Assembly (NCBI RefSeq): GCF_004322705.1
Contig: NZ_SIZZ01000002.1
Location: 124,001-188,000 of the forward strand
Source of the DNA: Dyella terrae
GTDB taxonomy: Bacteria > Pseudomonadota > Gammaproteobacteria > Xanthomonadales > Rhodanobacteraceae
Direction: 5' to 3'
Length of the DNA: 64,000 bases
Shown here: positions 45,323 to 53,414 of the stretch, piece after piece
Layout of the letters: each line of letters begins with the position of its first letter
Numbering within the stretch: the first letter of the stretch is position 1
The notes under the pieces: generated by a model
What the model was told of the DNA's origin: nothing
Databases searched by the model: none
What the model saw: only the letters and a program-made list of their open reading frames with translations
Made by a program: the position numbers and the translations under genes

Positions 45323-46240
45323 ATGTTCTTTCGCAATCTCACGCTGTTCCGCTTTTCCCCTGCTGTTGCCGAAGACCTCCATCGCCTCGATGACGCACTC
45401 GCCGACCATCGCCTGCGTTCGTGCGGTCCGCTGGAAATGGGCACGAAGGGCTTCGTGCCGCCGGTGGGTCGCGGCGAAGAAGCGCCGCTGACGCATGCGG
45501 TCAACGCTTCCACGCTGGTCACCGTCGGCAGCGAGGACAAGCTGCTGCCGGCCGCCGTCGTCAACGACGAGCTGCATCGCAAGGTGCAGAAGATCGTCGA
45601 AGAAGAAGGCCGCAAGGTCGGCGGCCGCGAGCGCAAGCGCATCAAGGAAGACCTCCTCACGGAGCTCCTGCCGCGCGCGTTCGTGCGCAGCTCGCGTTTG
45701 TCCGCCTACGTGGACAAGCGTCATGGCTGGCTGGTGCTCGATACCTCGAGCCGCAAGTCGGCCGAAAACGCCCTGACCCAGGTGCGCGAGGCGCTGGGCA
45801 GCTTCCCGGCGGTCCCGCTCGCACCGGAAGAAGGTCCGCGCGTACTGATGACCGACTGGCTCGCTACGGGCAATTTGCCGGCCGGTCTTGCCCTGGGCGA
45901 CGAATGCGAACTGCGCGATCCGGCCAGTGCCACCGGTGCCATCGCACGGTGCCGTCGCCAGGAGCTGGACAGCGAGGAAGTGAAGGAGCATCTGCGCAAC
46001 GGCAAGCAGGTCTTCCAGCTGGGGCTCACCTTCGACGACCGCATGAGCTTCGTGCTCGGCGAGGACCTCGTCGTGCGCAAGCTGAAATTCCTGGACGTCG
46101 TGCTCGATGAGATGGGCGACAGTCACCAGGACGCCGCCGCCGAAATGGATGCACGTTTCGCGCTGCTGACGCTGGAGCTCGAGCGACTGCTTGCCAAGAT
46201 GGAAGAGTGGTTCGGTCTGCCGCGTCCTGCCGATGCCTGA
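45323..46240 (+). CDS. rdgC: Recombination-associated protein RdgC
   Basis: The 305-residue protein has the RdgC opening MFFRNLTLFRF, the block ALTHAVNASTLVTVGSEDKLLPAAVV, and the diagnostic GRRKRIKEDLLTELLPRAF-like region (here GGRERKRIKEDLLTELLPRA). RdgC forms a ring around DNA and limits RecA activity. Length is typical. A strong terminator follows. Confidence 0.95.
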   Translation: MFFRNLTLFRFSPAVAEDLHRLDDALADHRLRSCGPLEMGTKGFVPPVGRGEEAPLTHAVNASTLVTVGSEDKLLPAAVVNDELHRKVQKIVEEEGRKVGGRERKRIKEDLLTELLPRAFVRSSRLSAYVDKRHGWLVLDTSSRKSAENALTQVREALGSFPAVPLAPEEGPRVLMTDWLATGNLPAGLALGDECELRDPASATGAIARCRRQELDSEEVKEHLRNGKQVFQLGLTFDDRMSFVLGEDLVVRKLKFLDVVLDEMGDSHQDAAAEMDARFALLTLELERLLAKMEEWFGLPRPADA

Positions 46241-46260
46241 GGCCAGCAGGTCAGGAAACG

Positions 46261-46291
46261 AAAACGGCCCCGGATTTCCGGGGCCGTTTTT
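46261..46291 (+). terminator. Rho-independent terminator after rdgC
   Basis: AAAACGGCCCCGG (46261-46273) pairs with CCGGGGCCGTTTT (46278-46290) and continues into T. The A-tract on the other side makes it usable from both directions, so it also serves the convergent permease gene. Confidence 0.93.
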
Positions 46292-46312
46292 CTGTGCGCG
46301 ATGGGCGGCGGG

Positions 46313-47350
46313 TCAGATCAACTGCTCGGCTTCCAGCTCGCTCTTCAAGTAGGCGTAGTAGATCGGCGCGGCGACCAGGCCAGGCAAGCCGAATGCCGCT
46401 TCCATCAGCAGCATCGCCACCAGCAACTCCCAGGCGCGCGAGCGGATCTGCGTGCCGACGATGCGCGCGTTGAGGAAATATTCCAGCTTGTGGATCAGGA
46501 TCAGGAAGCCTAGCGCGGCCACGCCCACGCCCAGCGACACCGACAGGCCGGCGATGGTGATGGCGGTGTTGGATAGCAGGTTGCCGATGACCGGTAGCAG
46601 GCCGACGATGAAGGTGATCACCACCAGGGTCTTGGCCAGCGGAATATGGATACCCATGATTGGCAGCACGCCGAGCAGGAAGATCGCCGTGGCGACCGTG
46701 TTGATCAGCGAAATCTTGATCTGCGCGAACACGATGTTGTGAAACGCTTCGGCCAGGCGCAGCGCGCGCAGGCTCAGTGCGGACGCGAGCGGCCCGACCT
46801 GATGCGGCGGACGCGTGCGGCTCAGCGCCACGATCGCGCCCAGCACCATGCCGATGATGATGTGCACAAACACGCGGGCGGTTTCCTTGCCCAGTGACTG
46901 CAGGCTCACCGAATGCTTGCGCGTCAGCTCCATGGCCATATCGCGCAGGTCGTCCACGCTGTCGGGCAGCCAGCCCACCACCGAGGGCGGCATCTGTTGA
47001 CGCGCCTTTTCTACCAGCGGCATCAGCTGCTGCTGCCAGAGCAACTCGGGGTTGCCCAGTTCGGTGCGGAAAAAGCTGATCGCGCCCAGGATCAGCAGGG
47101 TCAGCAGGCCCACCACGATGGTGCCCAGCAAGGCGACCACGACAATGCGCGCCCGGTCACTTGGCACCCGCTTGCCCAGCAGTGGCGCCGTCGACTGCAC
47201 GATCTCAAACACCAGCAGGCCCGCGAACAGCGCGGGAAGCAACCGCAGCACCAGCACCGCGATCAGCAGGATGCCCGTCAGGACATAAGTGGCGATGCGA
47301 ATGGCGAGGCTGTGCTGGCGTGCCTGGATCGGGATGTAGGAGGTCGACAT
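46313..47350 (-). CDS. AI-2E-family transporter (YdiK/PerM-like)
   Basis: From ATG 47350 the 345-residue protein has about eight transmembrane segments in the AI-2E pattern: two at the N-terminus, a soluble helical stretch (residues 95-150), then the rest with IMGIHIPLAKTLVVITFIVGLLPVIGN. Despite the family name, many members export other compounds; the substrate is unknown. Confidence 0.85.
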   Translation of the reverse strand: MSTSYIPIQARQHSLAIRIATYVLTGILLIAVLVLRLLPALFAGLLVFEIVQSTAPLLGKRVPSDRARIVVVALLGTIVVGLLTLLILGAISFFRTELGNPELLWQQQLMPLVEKARQQMPPSVVGWLPDSVDDLRDMAMELTRKHSVSLQSLGKETARVFVHIIIGMVLGAIVALSRTRPPHQVGPLASALSLRALRLAEAFHNIVFAQIKISLINTVATAIFLLGVLPIMGIHIPLAKTLVVITFIVGLLPVIGNLLSNTAITIAGLSVSLGVGVAALGFLILIHKLEYFLNARIVGTQIRSRAWELLVAMLLMEAAFGLPGLVAAPIYYAYLKSELEAEQLI

Positions 47351-47410
47351 GAAATCTTGCGTTGGCCGGGGAGGGGGCAGTGTGGCAGGGCGCTGCACGC
47401 TGGTGAAGTC

Positions 47411-47612
47411 GCTCGCTGCGCGAGCTGTGAGGCCGCCCGCTGCGCGGGCTGTAAACGGTGAACAGGTAAGAGCGGGTTCCGGTGACTTTGCGTCCTGCTT
47501 TTCTCCGTTTACCGTTTACAGCGCCGCAGGCGCGATTTCACAGCCCGCGTAGCGGGCGGCCTCACAGCGCCGTAGGCGCGACCTCACAGGGCGCGCAGCG
47601 CCCGGATTCACG
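47411..47612. repeat. Composite inverted repeat, copy C, with six mini-palindromes
   Basis: Central arms GTAAACGGTGAACAGGTAAG (47451-47470) and CTCCGTTTACCGTTTAC (47503-47519) are imperfect reverse complements. To the left are two mini-palindromes, GCTCGC-TGC-GCGAGC (47411) and GCCCGC-TGC-GCGGGC (47435). To the right are four: GCGCC-GCA-GGCGC (47521), GCCCGC-GTA-GCGGGC (47543), GCGCC-GTA-GGCGC (47567) and GGGCGC-GCA-GCGCCC (47589), with period 22-24 and TTCACA/CTCACA linkers. It fills most of the 316-base gap between two divergent genes. Confidence 0.75.
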
Positions 47613-47666
47613 CTGTCATAAACTAGGGGCATTCTGTCCGTTTCACCCGCAAGAACAGGGAACTCC

Positions 47667-48575
47667 ATGTCCATTCGATTGCCGGCGACGCTTGTCGCGT
47701 TCGCCCTGCTGGCTGGCTGTGCCTCGCAGGCCCCGGTCAAACCTGCTTCCGATGCCTCGGCGCCTGCCGCCCCGGTCGCCGCCAAGTCCGCCGCGCCGGG
47801 CGTTGCCGCTGACGACAACCTCAATGCCGTGGCCTGGTCGCAAACGGCGATCGAGCACGACCTGATCTACCTGCAGACCTACCGTGACGCCCAGGCTCGC
47901 CTGCTGGCAGCCATGAAGGACAAAAGCTGGGATGCGCTCCCCAAGGACGATCGTCTCGCCCCGGTGGCAGGCCTCAAGCCCGCCATCGTGCTGGATATCG
48001 ACGAAACCGTGCTGGACAACTCGCCTTACCAGGCACGCCTGATCAAGAGCGGCGGCGAATTCAACGAAGCCGACTGGGCCGCCTGGTGCAACGAGCAGAA
48101 CGCACGCGCACTGCCGGGCGTGGTCGCGTTTACCCAGTTCGCCGCCAAGCATGGCGTCGAAGTGATCTATATCTCCAATCGCGCCAAGGATCTGGACCAG
48201 TCCACGCTGGCAAACCTGCGCAAGGCGGGCCTGCCAGTGTCCGGCCCCCAGTCGTTCCTGGGCCTGGGTACCTTCGTTGAAGACTGCGAGCAGATCGGCA
48301 CCGAAAAGGGTTGCCGCCGTCAGCTAATCAGTCGCAAATATCGCGTTTTGATGCAGTTTGGTGACCAGATCGGCGATTTTGTCACCGTTCTGGCGAACAA
48401 CGCCGAAGGTCGCGAGAAGGCCATGAAGCCGTACATGGAGTGGATCGGCACCCGGTGGTTCGTACTGCCTAACCCCACTTATGGCGCCTGGGAGCCGTCG
48501 CTGTTCAATAACGACTGGACCGCGCCACGCGACGAGCGTCGTCGCTTGAAGATCAACGCCTTGCGCTTTGATTGA
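47667..48575 (+). CDS. Class C (lipoprotein e(P4)-type) acid phosphatase, HAD fold
   Basis: The 302-residue lipoprotein has lipobox LLAGC (Cys near residue 18) and the HAD motif IVLDIDETVLDNSPYQ. Further elements are EADWAAWCNEQNARALPGVV and VIYISNRAKDLDQ. Class C acid phosphatases dephosphorylate nucleotides such as NMN at the outer membrane. TAAACT upstream (47619-47624) may be its -10. No operon partner. Confidence 0.88.
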   Translation: MSIRLPATLVAFALLAGCASQAPVKPASDASAPAAPVAAKSAAPGVAADDNLNAVAWSQTAIEHDLIYLQTYRDAQARLLAAMKDKSWDALPKDDRLAPVAGLKPAIVLDIDETVLDNSPYQARLIKSGGEFNEADWAAWCNEQNARALPGVVAFTQFAAKHGVEVIYISNRAKDLDQSTLANLRKAGLPVSGPQSFLGLGTFVEDCEQIGTEKGCRRQLISRKYRVLMQFGDQIGDFVTVLANNAEGREKAMKPYMEWIGTRWFVLPNPTYGAWEPSLFNNDWTAPRDERRRLKINALRFD

Positions 48576-48587
48576 TTTGGTCGAAAT

Positions 48588-48616
48588 ATGAAAATCAATA
48601 ACTTACATGATACAAT
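48588..48616 (+). promoter_or_regulatory. Promoter candidate of the second small RNA
   Basis: ATGAAA (48588-48593) and TACAAT (48611-48616) are 17 bases apart in an AT-rich pocket. TACAAT is a five-of-six -10. It overlaps the dyad at 48602-48621, so a bound regulator would block it. Confidence 0.55.
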
Positions 48617-48621
48617 GTAAG
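48602..48621. promoter_or_regulatory. Operator-like dyad CTTACAT-N6-ATGTAAG over the -10 box
   Basis: CTTACATGATACAATGTAAG has perfect 7-base arms separated by six bases and contains the -10 TACAAT. A regulator bound here would repress transcription of the downstream RNA. Confidence 0.5.
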
Positions 48622-48622
48622 G

Positions 48623-48760
48623 TATTGCTTTAGCTTTCAGGGTGCGGTTAAGATCGCTCCCGCCAACCCTGCTGACCTACAAATTCTGCGGGCAAGGCCA
48701 TTTCCCTTCCGGCTCTGCCGGATTACCCCGCGAGGCCCAACGCCCGCGGGGTTTTCTTTT
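48623..48760 (+). ncRNA. Second candidate small regulatory RNA
   Basis: About 138 bases from a promoter to a terminator hold three stems and no credible reading frame. Stem 1 is CAGGGTGCGG with CCGCCAACCCTG (48638-48671, with a small bulge), stem 2 is TCCGGC-TCT-GCCGGA (48708-48722) and stem 3 is the terminator. Between stems 1 and 2 is an unpaired stretch of about 36 bases ending in pyrimidines, a possible seed region. I cannot match it to a known RNA family. An alternative is a long leader of the lipoprotein gene at 48890, but the terminator argues against that. Confidence 0.55.
48726..48760 (+). terminator. Rho-independent terminator of the second small RNA
   Basis: CCCCGCG (48726-48732) pairs with CGCGGGG (48745-48751), followed by TTTTCTTTT. 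There is no coding sequence immediately upstream other than the phosphatase gene ending at 48575, so it could also end that transcript. Confidence 0.8.
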
Positions 48761-48889
48761 GGGGCCTCCTTAACAGGAACACAGGCCCAGTCCCCGCGGC
48801 CCTTGTTTCATCGCCACACGCCCGCGTACGCTCCGCCGCTCTCGGCTCCCTGACAGGCGCTCTGTCGCCTACCACCGTGAGACTCGCCC

Positions 48890-49876
48890 ATGCGTCGTGC
48901 TTTCCTCCGCCTCGGTTCGATCAGCCTGCTTTGCGTGCTGGCGCTGGCGGCTTGCCACAATAAAGACAAGGACCAGGCGGCCCAGTCCGGTGGCGACACC
49001 CCCGTGGAAGCCGTCCAGCAGTCCGTGACCCTGCTCAAGACCGGTGACTTCGCCGGCTTCTGGAAGCACGCCCTGCCACCGGCTGACTATGAAACCTTGC
49101 GCACCGACTGGGCCAAGACCCCGCCGGACCAGCCGCCACTGACGGACGAGGACCGGGCCGAATTCAAGGAACACATCAAGGAGCTGACCGAGCCGGGCGC
49201 CGAGGACAAGCTCTTCGCCGCCGCCCGCCCCAAGCTCATCGAGTACCAGCAGCAGTACAGCGACCAGCTGCCGCTGATGGTCGGCATCTTCCAGGGCATT
49301 GCGCGTGCCGGCATCGAGAAGTCCCAGGACATGAGCTCCACGCAGAAGAAGCAGGTCTCCGACGTGCTTGACGTGCTGGCGCCGTGGGCGCAGCAGACGC
49401 CCTGGTTCGATCAGGCGCGCGCCAAACAGGCGATCGGGATCGTCGTGGCGACCGCGCGCAAGCTCGACCTGAAGAGTGCCGACGACATGCGCGCCATGGA
49501 TTTCGACACGGCCATGCAGAAGTACTCCGTCGGCTTCCTCGGTCTGAAGGAGCTGCTCAACGTCTACGGCCTGTCGGTCGATGCCGCGCTCGATTCGGTC
49601 AAGGTCGCCACGGTGGAAACGGGCCCCAACTGGGCGCGCGTGAAGATCGACTACACCTTGCAGGGCAAGCCGATCACGACCGAATCGGTGCTGATCCAGC
49701 AGGACGGGCGCTGGTACAGCGAGGACCTGCTGCGCAACGTGCACGACTCCCACGAACGCCTGATGGCGCCGCCGGCGGCCGGTACCTCGGCCGTCGAAGC
49801 GGCGACGACGCCCGTCGAAGCCCCGGCCAAAGCCGAGGCGAAAGCACCCGAACCCAAGTCTCCGAAGAAGGGCTGA
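48890..49876 (+). CDS. Lipoprotein of unknown function
   Basis: The 328-residue product has a lipoprotein signal with lipobox LALAAC (Cys near 22) and a charged spacer (HNKDKDQAAQSGGD). The body is mostly helical; a C-terminal segment (VKIDYTLQGKPITTESVLIQQDGRWYSEDLL) resembles the beta-sheet of NTF2-like or DUF4878-type lipoproteins, without certainty. The tail is Ala/Pro/Lys-rich. It is 25 bases upstream of plsB. Confidence 0.7.
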   Translation: MRRAFLRLGSISLLCVLALAACHNKDKDQAAQSGGDTPVEAVQQSVTLLKTGDFAGFWKHALPPADYETLRTDWAKTPPDQPPLTDEDRAEFKEHIKELTEPGAEDKLFAAARPKLIEYQQQYSDQLPLMVGIFQGIARAGIEKSQDMSSTQKKQVSDVLDVLAPWAQQTPWFDQARAKQAIGIVVATARKLDLKSADDMRAMDFDTAMQKYSVGFLGLKELLNVYGLSVDAALDSVKVATVETGPNWARVKIDYTLQGKPITTESVLIQQDGRWYSEDLLRNVHDSHERLMAPPAAGTSAVEAATTPVEAPAKAEAKAPEPKSPKKG

Positions 49877-49901
49877 ACATTCGACCCGTTAGAATGGGCG
49901 G

Positions 49902-52604
49902 ATGCCGACTATGTCCAACGATTCTCCAAGCCGCAGCCGCGCTCCCTGGTGGTTCAACCTCGCCGGGCAGCTGCTTGAGCCGTGGGTGCGCATCCGCCGC
50001 GATCCGGCGGAGCCGGCCACCTTGCTGCAACCGGGTACGCCGGTTTGCTATGTCATCGAGCGCGACGGATTTTCCGACGCGCTGATCCTTGACCGTGCCT
50101 GCCGCGAGGCGGGCCTGCCCAGTCCGATGCAGCCGTTGCCCGGCACGCGCCGCAAGCGCTCGGTGTTCGCCCTGGCGCGCCGCGACGGCTGGCTGTTCGG
50201 TCGCAGTCGCCAGCGCGCGCCGAACGAGCCGCTCGGCCAACTGGTGCGTTCGCTGGAAGGCGAGCCCGAGCGCGACATCCAGATCGTGCCCGTGTCGATC
50301 TACGTCGGTCGTGCACCCACGCGCGAATCCGGCTGGTTCAGCGTGTTGTTCTCGGAAAACTGGGTGGTGGTCGGTCGCTTTCGCCGCCTGTTGGCCGTGA
50401 TGCTCAATGGCCGCGACACGGTGGTGCATTTCTCCGCGCCGGTGTCACTGCGCCAGGTGATGAGCGAAGGTGGCGACCTGCGGCCTGAGCGCTTCGCCCG
50501 CAAGATCGCCCGCGTGCTGCGTACCCACTTCCGCCGCATCCGCGCGGCCGTGATCGGCCCCGATCTGTCGCACCGCCGTACCGTGGTCGACGCCGTGCTC
50601 AATGCCGAACCGGTGCGCTCGGCGATTGCCGCCACCGCCGCCAAGGAAAACATCCCGCCCGCCAAGGCCTGGCGTCGCGCGCAGGACATGGCGATGGAAA
50701 TCGCCGCCGACTACTCCCATCCGGTGGTGCGTTCGGTGTCGTTCCTGCTGTCGAATTTCTGGAACAAGCTGTACGACGGCATCGCCATGCATCACTTCGA
50801 CAAGGCCCGTGCCGCCGCGCCGGGTCATGAAGTGGTTTACGTGCCCTGCCACCGAAGCCACACGGATTACCTGCTGCTGAGCTACCAGCTGCACCAGGCG
50901 GGCGTGGTGGTGCCGCACATCGCGGCCGGCGTGAACCTCAACCTGCCGGGCATCGGCCCGATCCTGCGCCGTGGCGGTGCGTTCTTCCTGCGCCGAAGCT
51001 TCAAGGGCAACGCGCTGTATTCCGTGGTGTTCAACGAATACCTCGCGCAGCTGATCGATCGCGGCGTGCCGATCGAATACTTCATCGAAGGCGGCCGCTC
51101 GCGCACGGGTCGCCTGCTGGCGCCGCGCGCCGGCATGCTGGCGATGACCGTCCGTGCCTTCCTGCGCGCGCCGCGTCGACCGGTGCTGTTCCAGCCGGTC
51201 TACATCGGCTACGAAAAGCTGATGGAAGGCAAGAGCTACATCGGCGAGCTCTCCGGCAAGCCGAAGGAAAAGGAATCGCTGATTGGCCTGCTGCGCGGCC
51301 TGAAGGTGCTGCGCCAGCGCTACGGTCACGTCGCGCTCAATTTCGGCGAACCCATCGAGCTCAATCCCATCCTCGATGCCGCCGATGCCCAGTGGCGCGA
51401 GAACACGAACGACCCCGATGCCAAGCCCGAGTGGCTCGGTCGCGTGGTCGACGATCTGGCCGAGAAGATCCAGATCAACATCAACCGCGCCGCCGACGTG
51501 AACCCGATCAACCTGCTGGCCGTGGCGCTGTTGGCCACGCCCAAGCACGCGATGGCAGAGAACGATCTGCTGGCGCAGCTGGAGTTGATGAAGGCGCTGC
51601 TGGAAGAGCTGCCGTACTCCGATCGCATGACCCTCACGCCGATGGATCCGCCAGGCATCATCGCCTATGGCGAGCAGATGGGCTGGATTCGCCGCGTGCG
51701 CCATCCGCTGGGCGACGTGCTGGTCACTGAAGACGAACAAGCCGTGTTGCTGAGCTATTTCCGCAACAACGTGCTGCACCTCACCGCCGCTGCGGCGTGG
51801 GTGGCCTGCTGCTTCCTCAACAATCGCCGCATGTCGCGCGCGTCGGTGCTGCGACTTGGCAAGGTGATCTACCCCTTCATCCAGGGCGAACTCTTCCTGC
51901 CCTGGGATGCCGATGGTTTCGCCATGCAGCTTCAGGCCACCATCGACTTCTTCGTGCGTCGCGGCTTGCTCGAATCCAGCGGCGAAGGTCGCCTGCTGGA
52001 GCGCGGCCCGGGTCAGGACGATGGCGCCTTCCAGCTGAAAGTGATCGCGCGCAGCCTGATCCAGGCCTTTGAGCGCTACTACATCACCATCGCCGCGCTG
52101 GTGAAGAACGGCCCGCATACGCTCACGGCCGCCGAGCTGGAAAACGCCTGTACCCTCACGGCGCAGCGCCTGAGCCTGCTCAACGAGTTGTCCGCACCGG
52201 AATTCTTCGACAAGGCGCTGTTCCGGGGCTTCATCCAGAAGCTGCGTGAGAGTCGCATCGTGTGGACTGATCCGAACGGCAAGCTCGATTACGACGCCAA
52301 TCTCGAAGTGATGGTGCGCGATGCGCGCGTGATCCTGGCGCGTGAAGTGCGCCATTCGATCCTCAAGATCACGCCCGGTGGCGACGACAAGGAAGCCACG
52401 CCAGCCGCCGAGGCCGCGCCTGTCGCCACACCGCCGCCGGCGTCCGTCGAGGAAACACCCGTGCAGCCGTCCTTGCTGCCGCCGGATGCCTCCAGCGACG
52501 ATCTGCATGCTCGCCACGTGGCCACCGAACACCACGAGCACGCCCATGAGCCGGTGCGCACGGTCGATGACAAGGCCCCCACCGACGTCGAACCGCGTTC
52601 CTGA
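49902..52604 (+). CDS. plsB: Glycerol-3-phosphate O-acyltransferase
   Basis: PlsB performs the first acylation in phospholipid synthesis at the inner membrane. The 900-residue protein carries the catalytic HxxxxD in CHRSHTDYLLLSY (about residue 316) and the substrate blocks FFLRRSFKGN, IEYFIEGGRSRTGR and RPVLFQPVYIGYEKL. Beyond the usual C-terminus there is an Ala/Pro- and His-rich tail of about 80 residues. ATG at 49902 has TAGAAT seven bases upstream; if that is the -10 the transcript is nearly leaderless, or the second ATG at 49911 is the start. ubiE follows. Confidence 0.96.
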   Translation: MPTMSNDSPSRSRAPWWFNLAGQLLEPWVRIRRDPAEPATLLQPGTPVCYVIERDGFSDALILDRACREAGLPSPMQPLPGTRRKRSVFALARRDGWLFGRSRQRAPNEPLGQLVRSLEGEPERDIQIVPVSIYVGRAPTRESGWFSVLFSENWVVVGRFRRLLAVMLNGRDTVVHFSAPVSLRQVMSEGGDLRPERFARKIARVLRTHFRRIRAAVIGPDLSHRRTVVDAVLNAEPVRSAIAATAAKENIPPAKAWRRAQDMAMEIAADYSHPVVRSVSFLLSNFWNKLYDGIAMHHFDKARAAAPGHEVVYVPCHRSHTDYLLLSYQLHQAGVVVPHIAAGVNLNLPGIGPILRRGGAFFLRRSFKGNALYSVVFNEYLAQLIDRGVPIEYFIEGGRSRTGRLLAPRAGMLAMTVRAFLRAPRRPVLFQPVYIGYEKLMEGKSYIGELSGKPKEKESLIGLLRGLKVLRQRYGHVALNFGEPIELNPILDAADAQWRENTNDPDAKPEWLGRVVDDLAEKIQININRAADVNPINLLAVALLATPKHAMAENDLLAQLELMKALLEELPYSDRMTLTPMDPPGIIAYGEQMGWIRRVRHPLGDVLVTEDEQAVLLSYFRNNVLHLTAAAAWVACCFLNNRRMSRASVLRLGKVIYPFIQGELFLPWDADGFAMQLQATIDFFVRRGLLESSGEGRLLERGPGQDDGAFQLKVIARSLIQAFERYYITIAALVKNGPHTLTAAELENACTLTAQRLSLLNELSAPEFFDKALFRGFIQKLRESRIVWTDPNGKLDYDANLEVMVRDARVILAREVRHSILKITPGGDDKEATPAAEAAPVATPPPASVEETPVQPSLLPPDASSDDLHARHVATEHHEHAHEPVRTVDDKAPTDVEPRS

Positions 52605-52661
52605 CGCGGCTCGGCCACCCTTTTCACCAGGCCTGACCGGCCACTGCGGTACCATGCGCCC

Positions 52662-53414
52662 ATGAGCGATCAGTCCAAAACCACCCATTTCGGCTTCCGT
52701 GACGTTCCCGTGGGCGACAAGCAGAAGCTCGTCGGCCAGGTGTTCACCTCGGTGGCGCGCAATTACGACCTGATGAACGACCTGATGTCGTTCGGCGTGC
52801 ATCGCCTGTGGAAGCGCCATTTCGTCGCCATCAGCGGCGTGCGCAAGGGTGATCGCGTGCTCGACCTGGCCGGTGGCACGGGCGATATCGCCGCGCTGCT
52901 CAAGCCGGTCGTCGGCGCCGATGGCGAGGTGGTCGTGGGTGACATCAACGCCGCCATGCTGGGTGTCGGGCGCGATCGCCTGACCGATCGCGGCCTGGTG
53001 TCCGGTCTGCGCTGGGCGCAGATGAACGCCGAATGCCTGCCGTTCCCCGATAACAGCTTCGACGCAGTGACCATGGCGTTCGGCCTGCGCAACGTCACCG
53101 ACAAGGACAAGGCGCTGGCCGATATCTGCCGCGTGCTCAAGCCGGGCGGCCGTGCGTTGATCCTCGAGTTTTCGCGGGTGCAGAGCGAAGCTTTCAGCAA
53201 GCTCTACGACTTCCATTCGTTCAAGATCCTGCCAAAGCTTGGCCAGCTGTTCGCCGGTGACGCCGACAGCTACCAGTACCTGGCCGAGTCCATCCGCAAG
53301 CATCCGGATCAGGAAACGCTCAAGGGCATGATGGCGCGCGCCGGCTTCGGCAAGGTGGAAGTGCGCAACCTCACCAACGGCGTGGTGGCCATACACAAGG
53401 GTTACAAGATTTAA
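52662..53414 (+). CDS. ubiE: Demethylmenaquinone/2-methoxy-6-polyprenyl-1,4-benzoquinol methyltransferase
   Basis: UbiE is an SAM-dependent C-methyltransferase of quinone synthesis. The 250-residue protein has the UbiE motifs [18 protein letters not shown], the SAM loop [37 protein letters not shown] and the end [22 protein letters not shown]. Its last 44 bases overlap the 3' end of a gene on the other strand. Confidence 0.97.
   Translation: MSDQSKTTHFGFRDVPVGDKQKLVGQVFTSVARNYDLMNDLMSFGVHRLWKRHFVAISGVRKGDRVLDLAGGTGDIAALLKPVVGADGEVVVGDINAAMLGVGRDRLTDRGLVSGLRWAQMNAECLPFPDNSFDAVTMAFGLRNVTDKDKALADICRVLKPGGRALILEFSRVQSEAFSKLYDFHSFKILPKLGQLFAGDADSYQYLAESIRKHPDQETLKGMMARAGFGKVEVRNLTNGVVAIHKGYKI

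Noticed and set aside
47521-47612. Tandem units of 22-24 bases that could suggest a CRISPR array
   Set aside because: The units are themselves short palindromes with variable stems and constant linkers, there are no unique spacers of 30 bases, and no cas genes are nearby.
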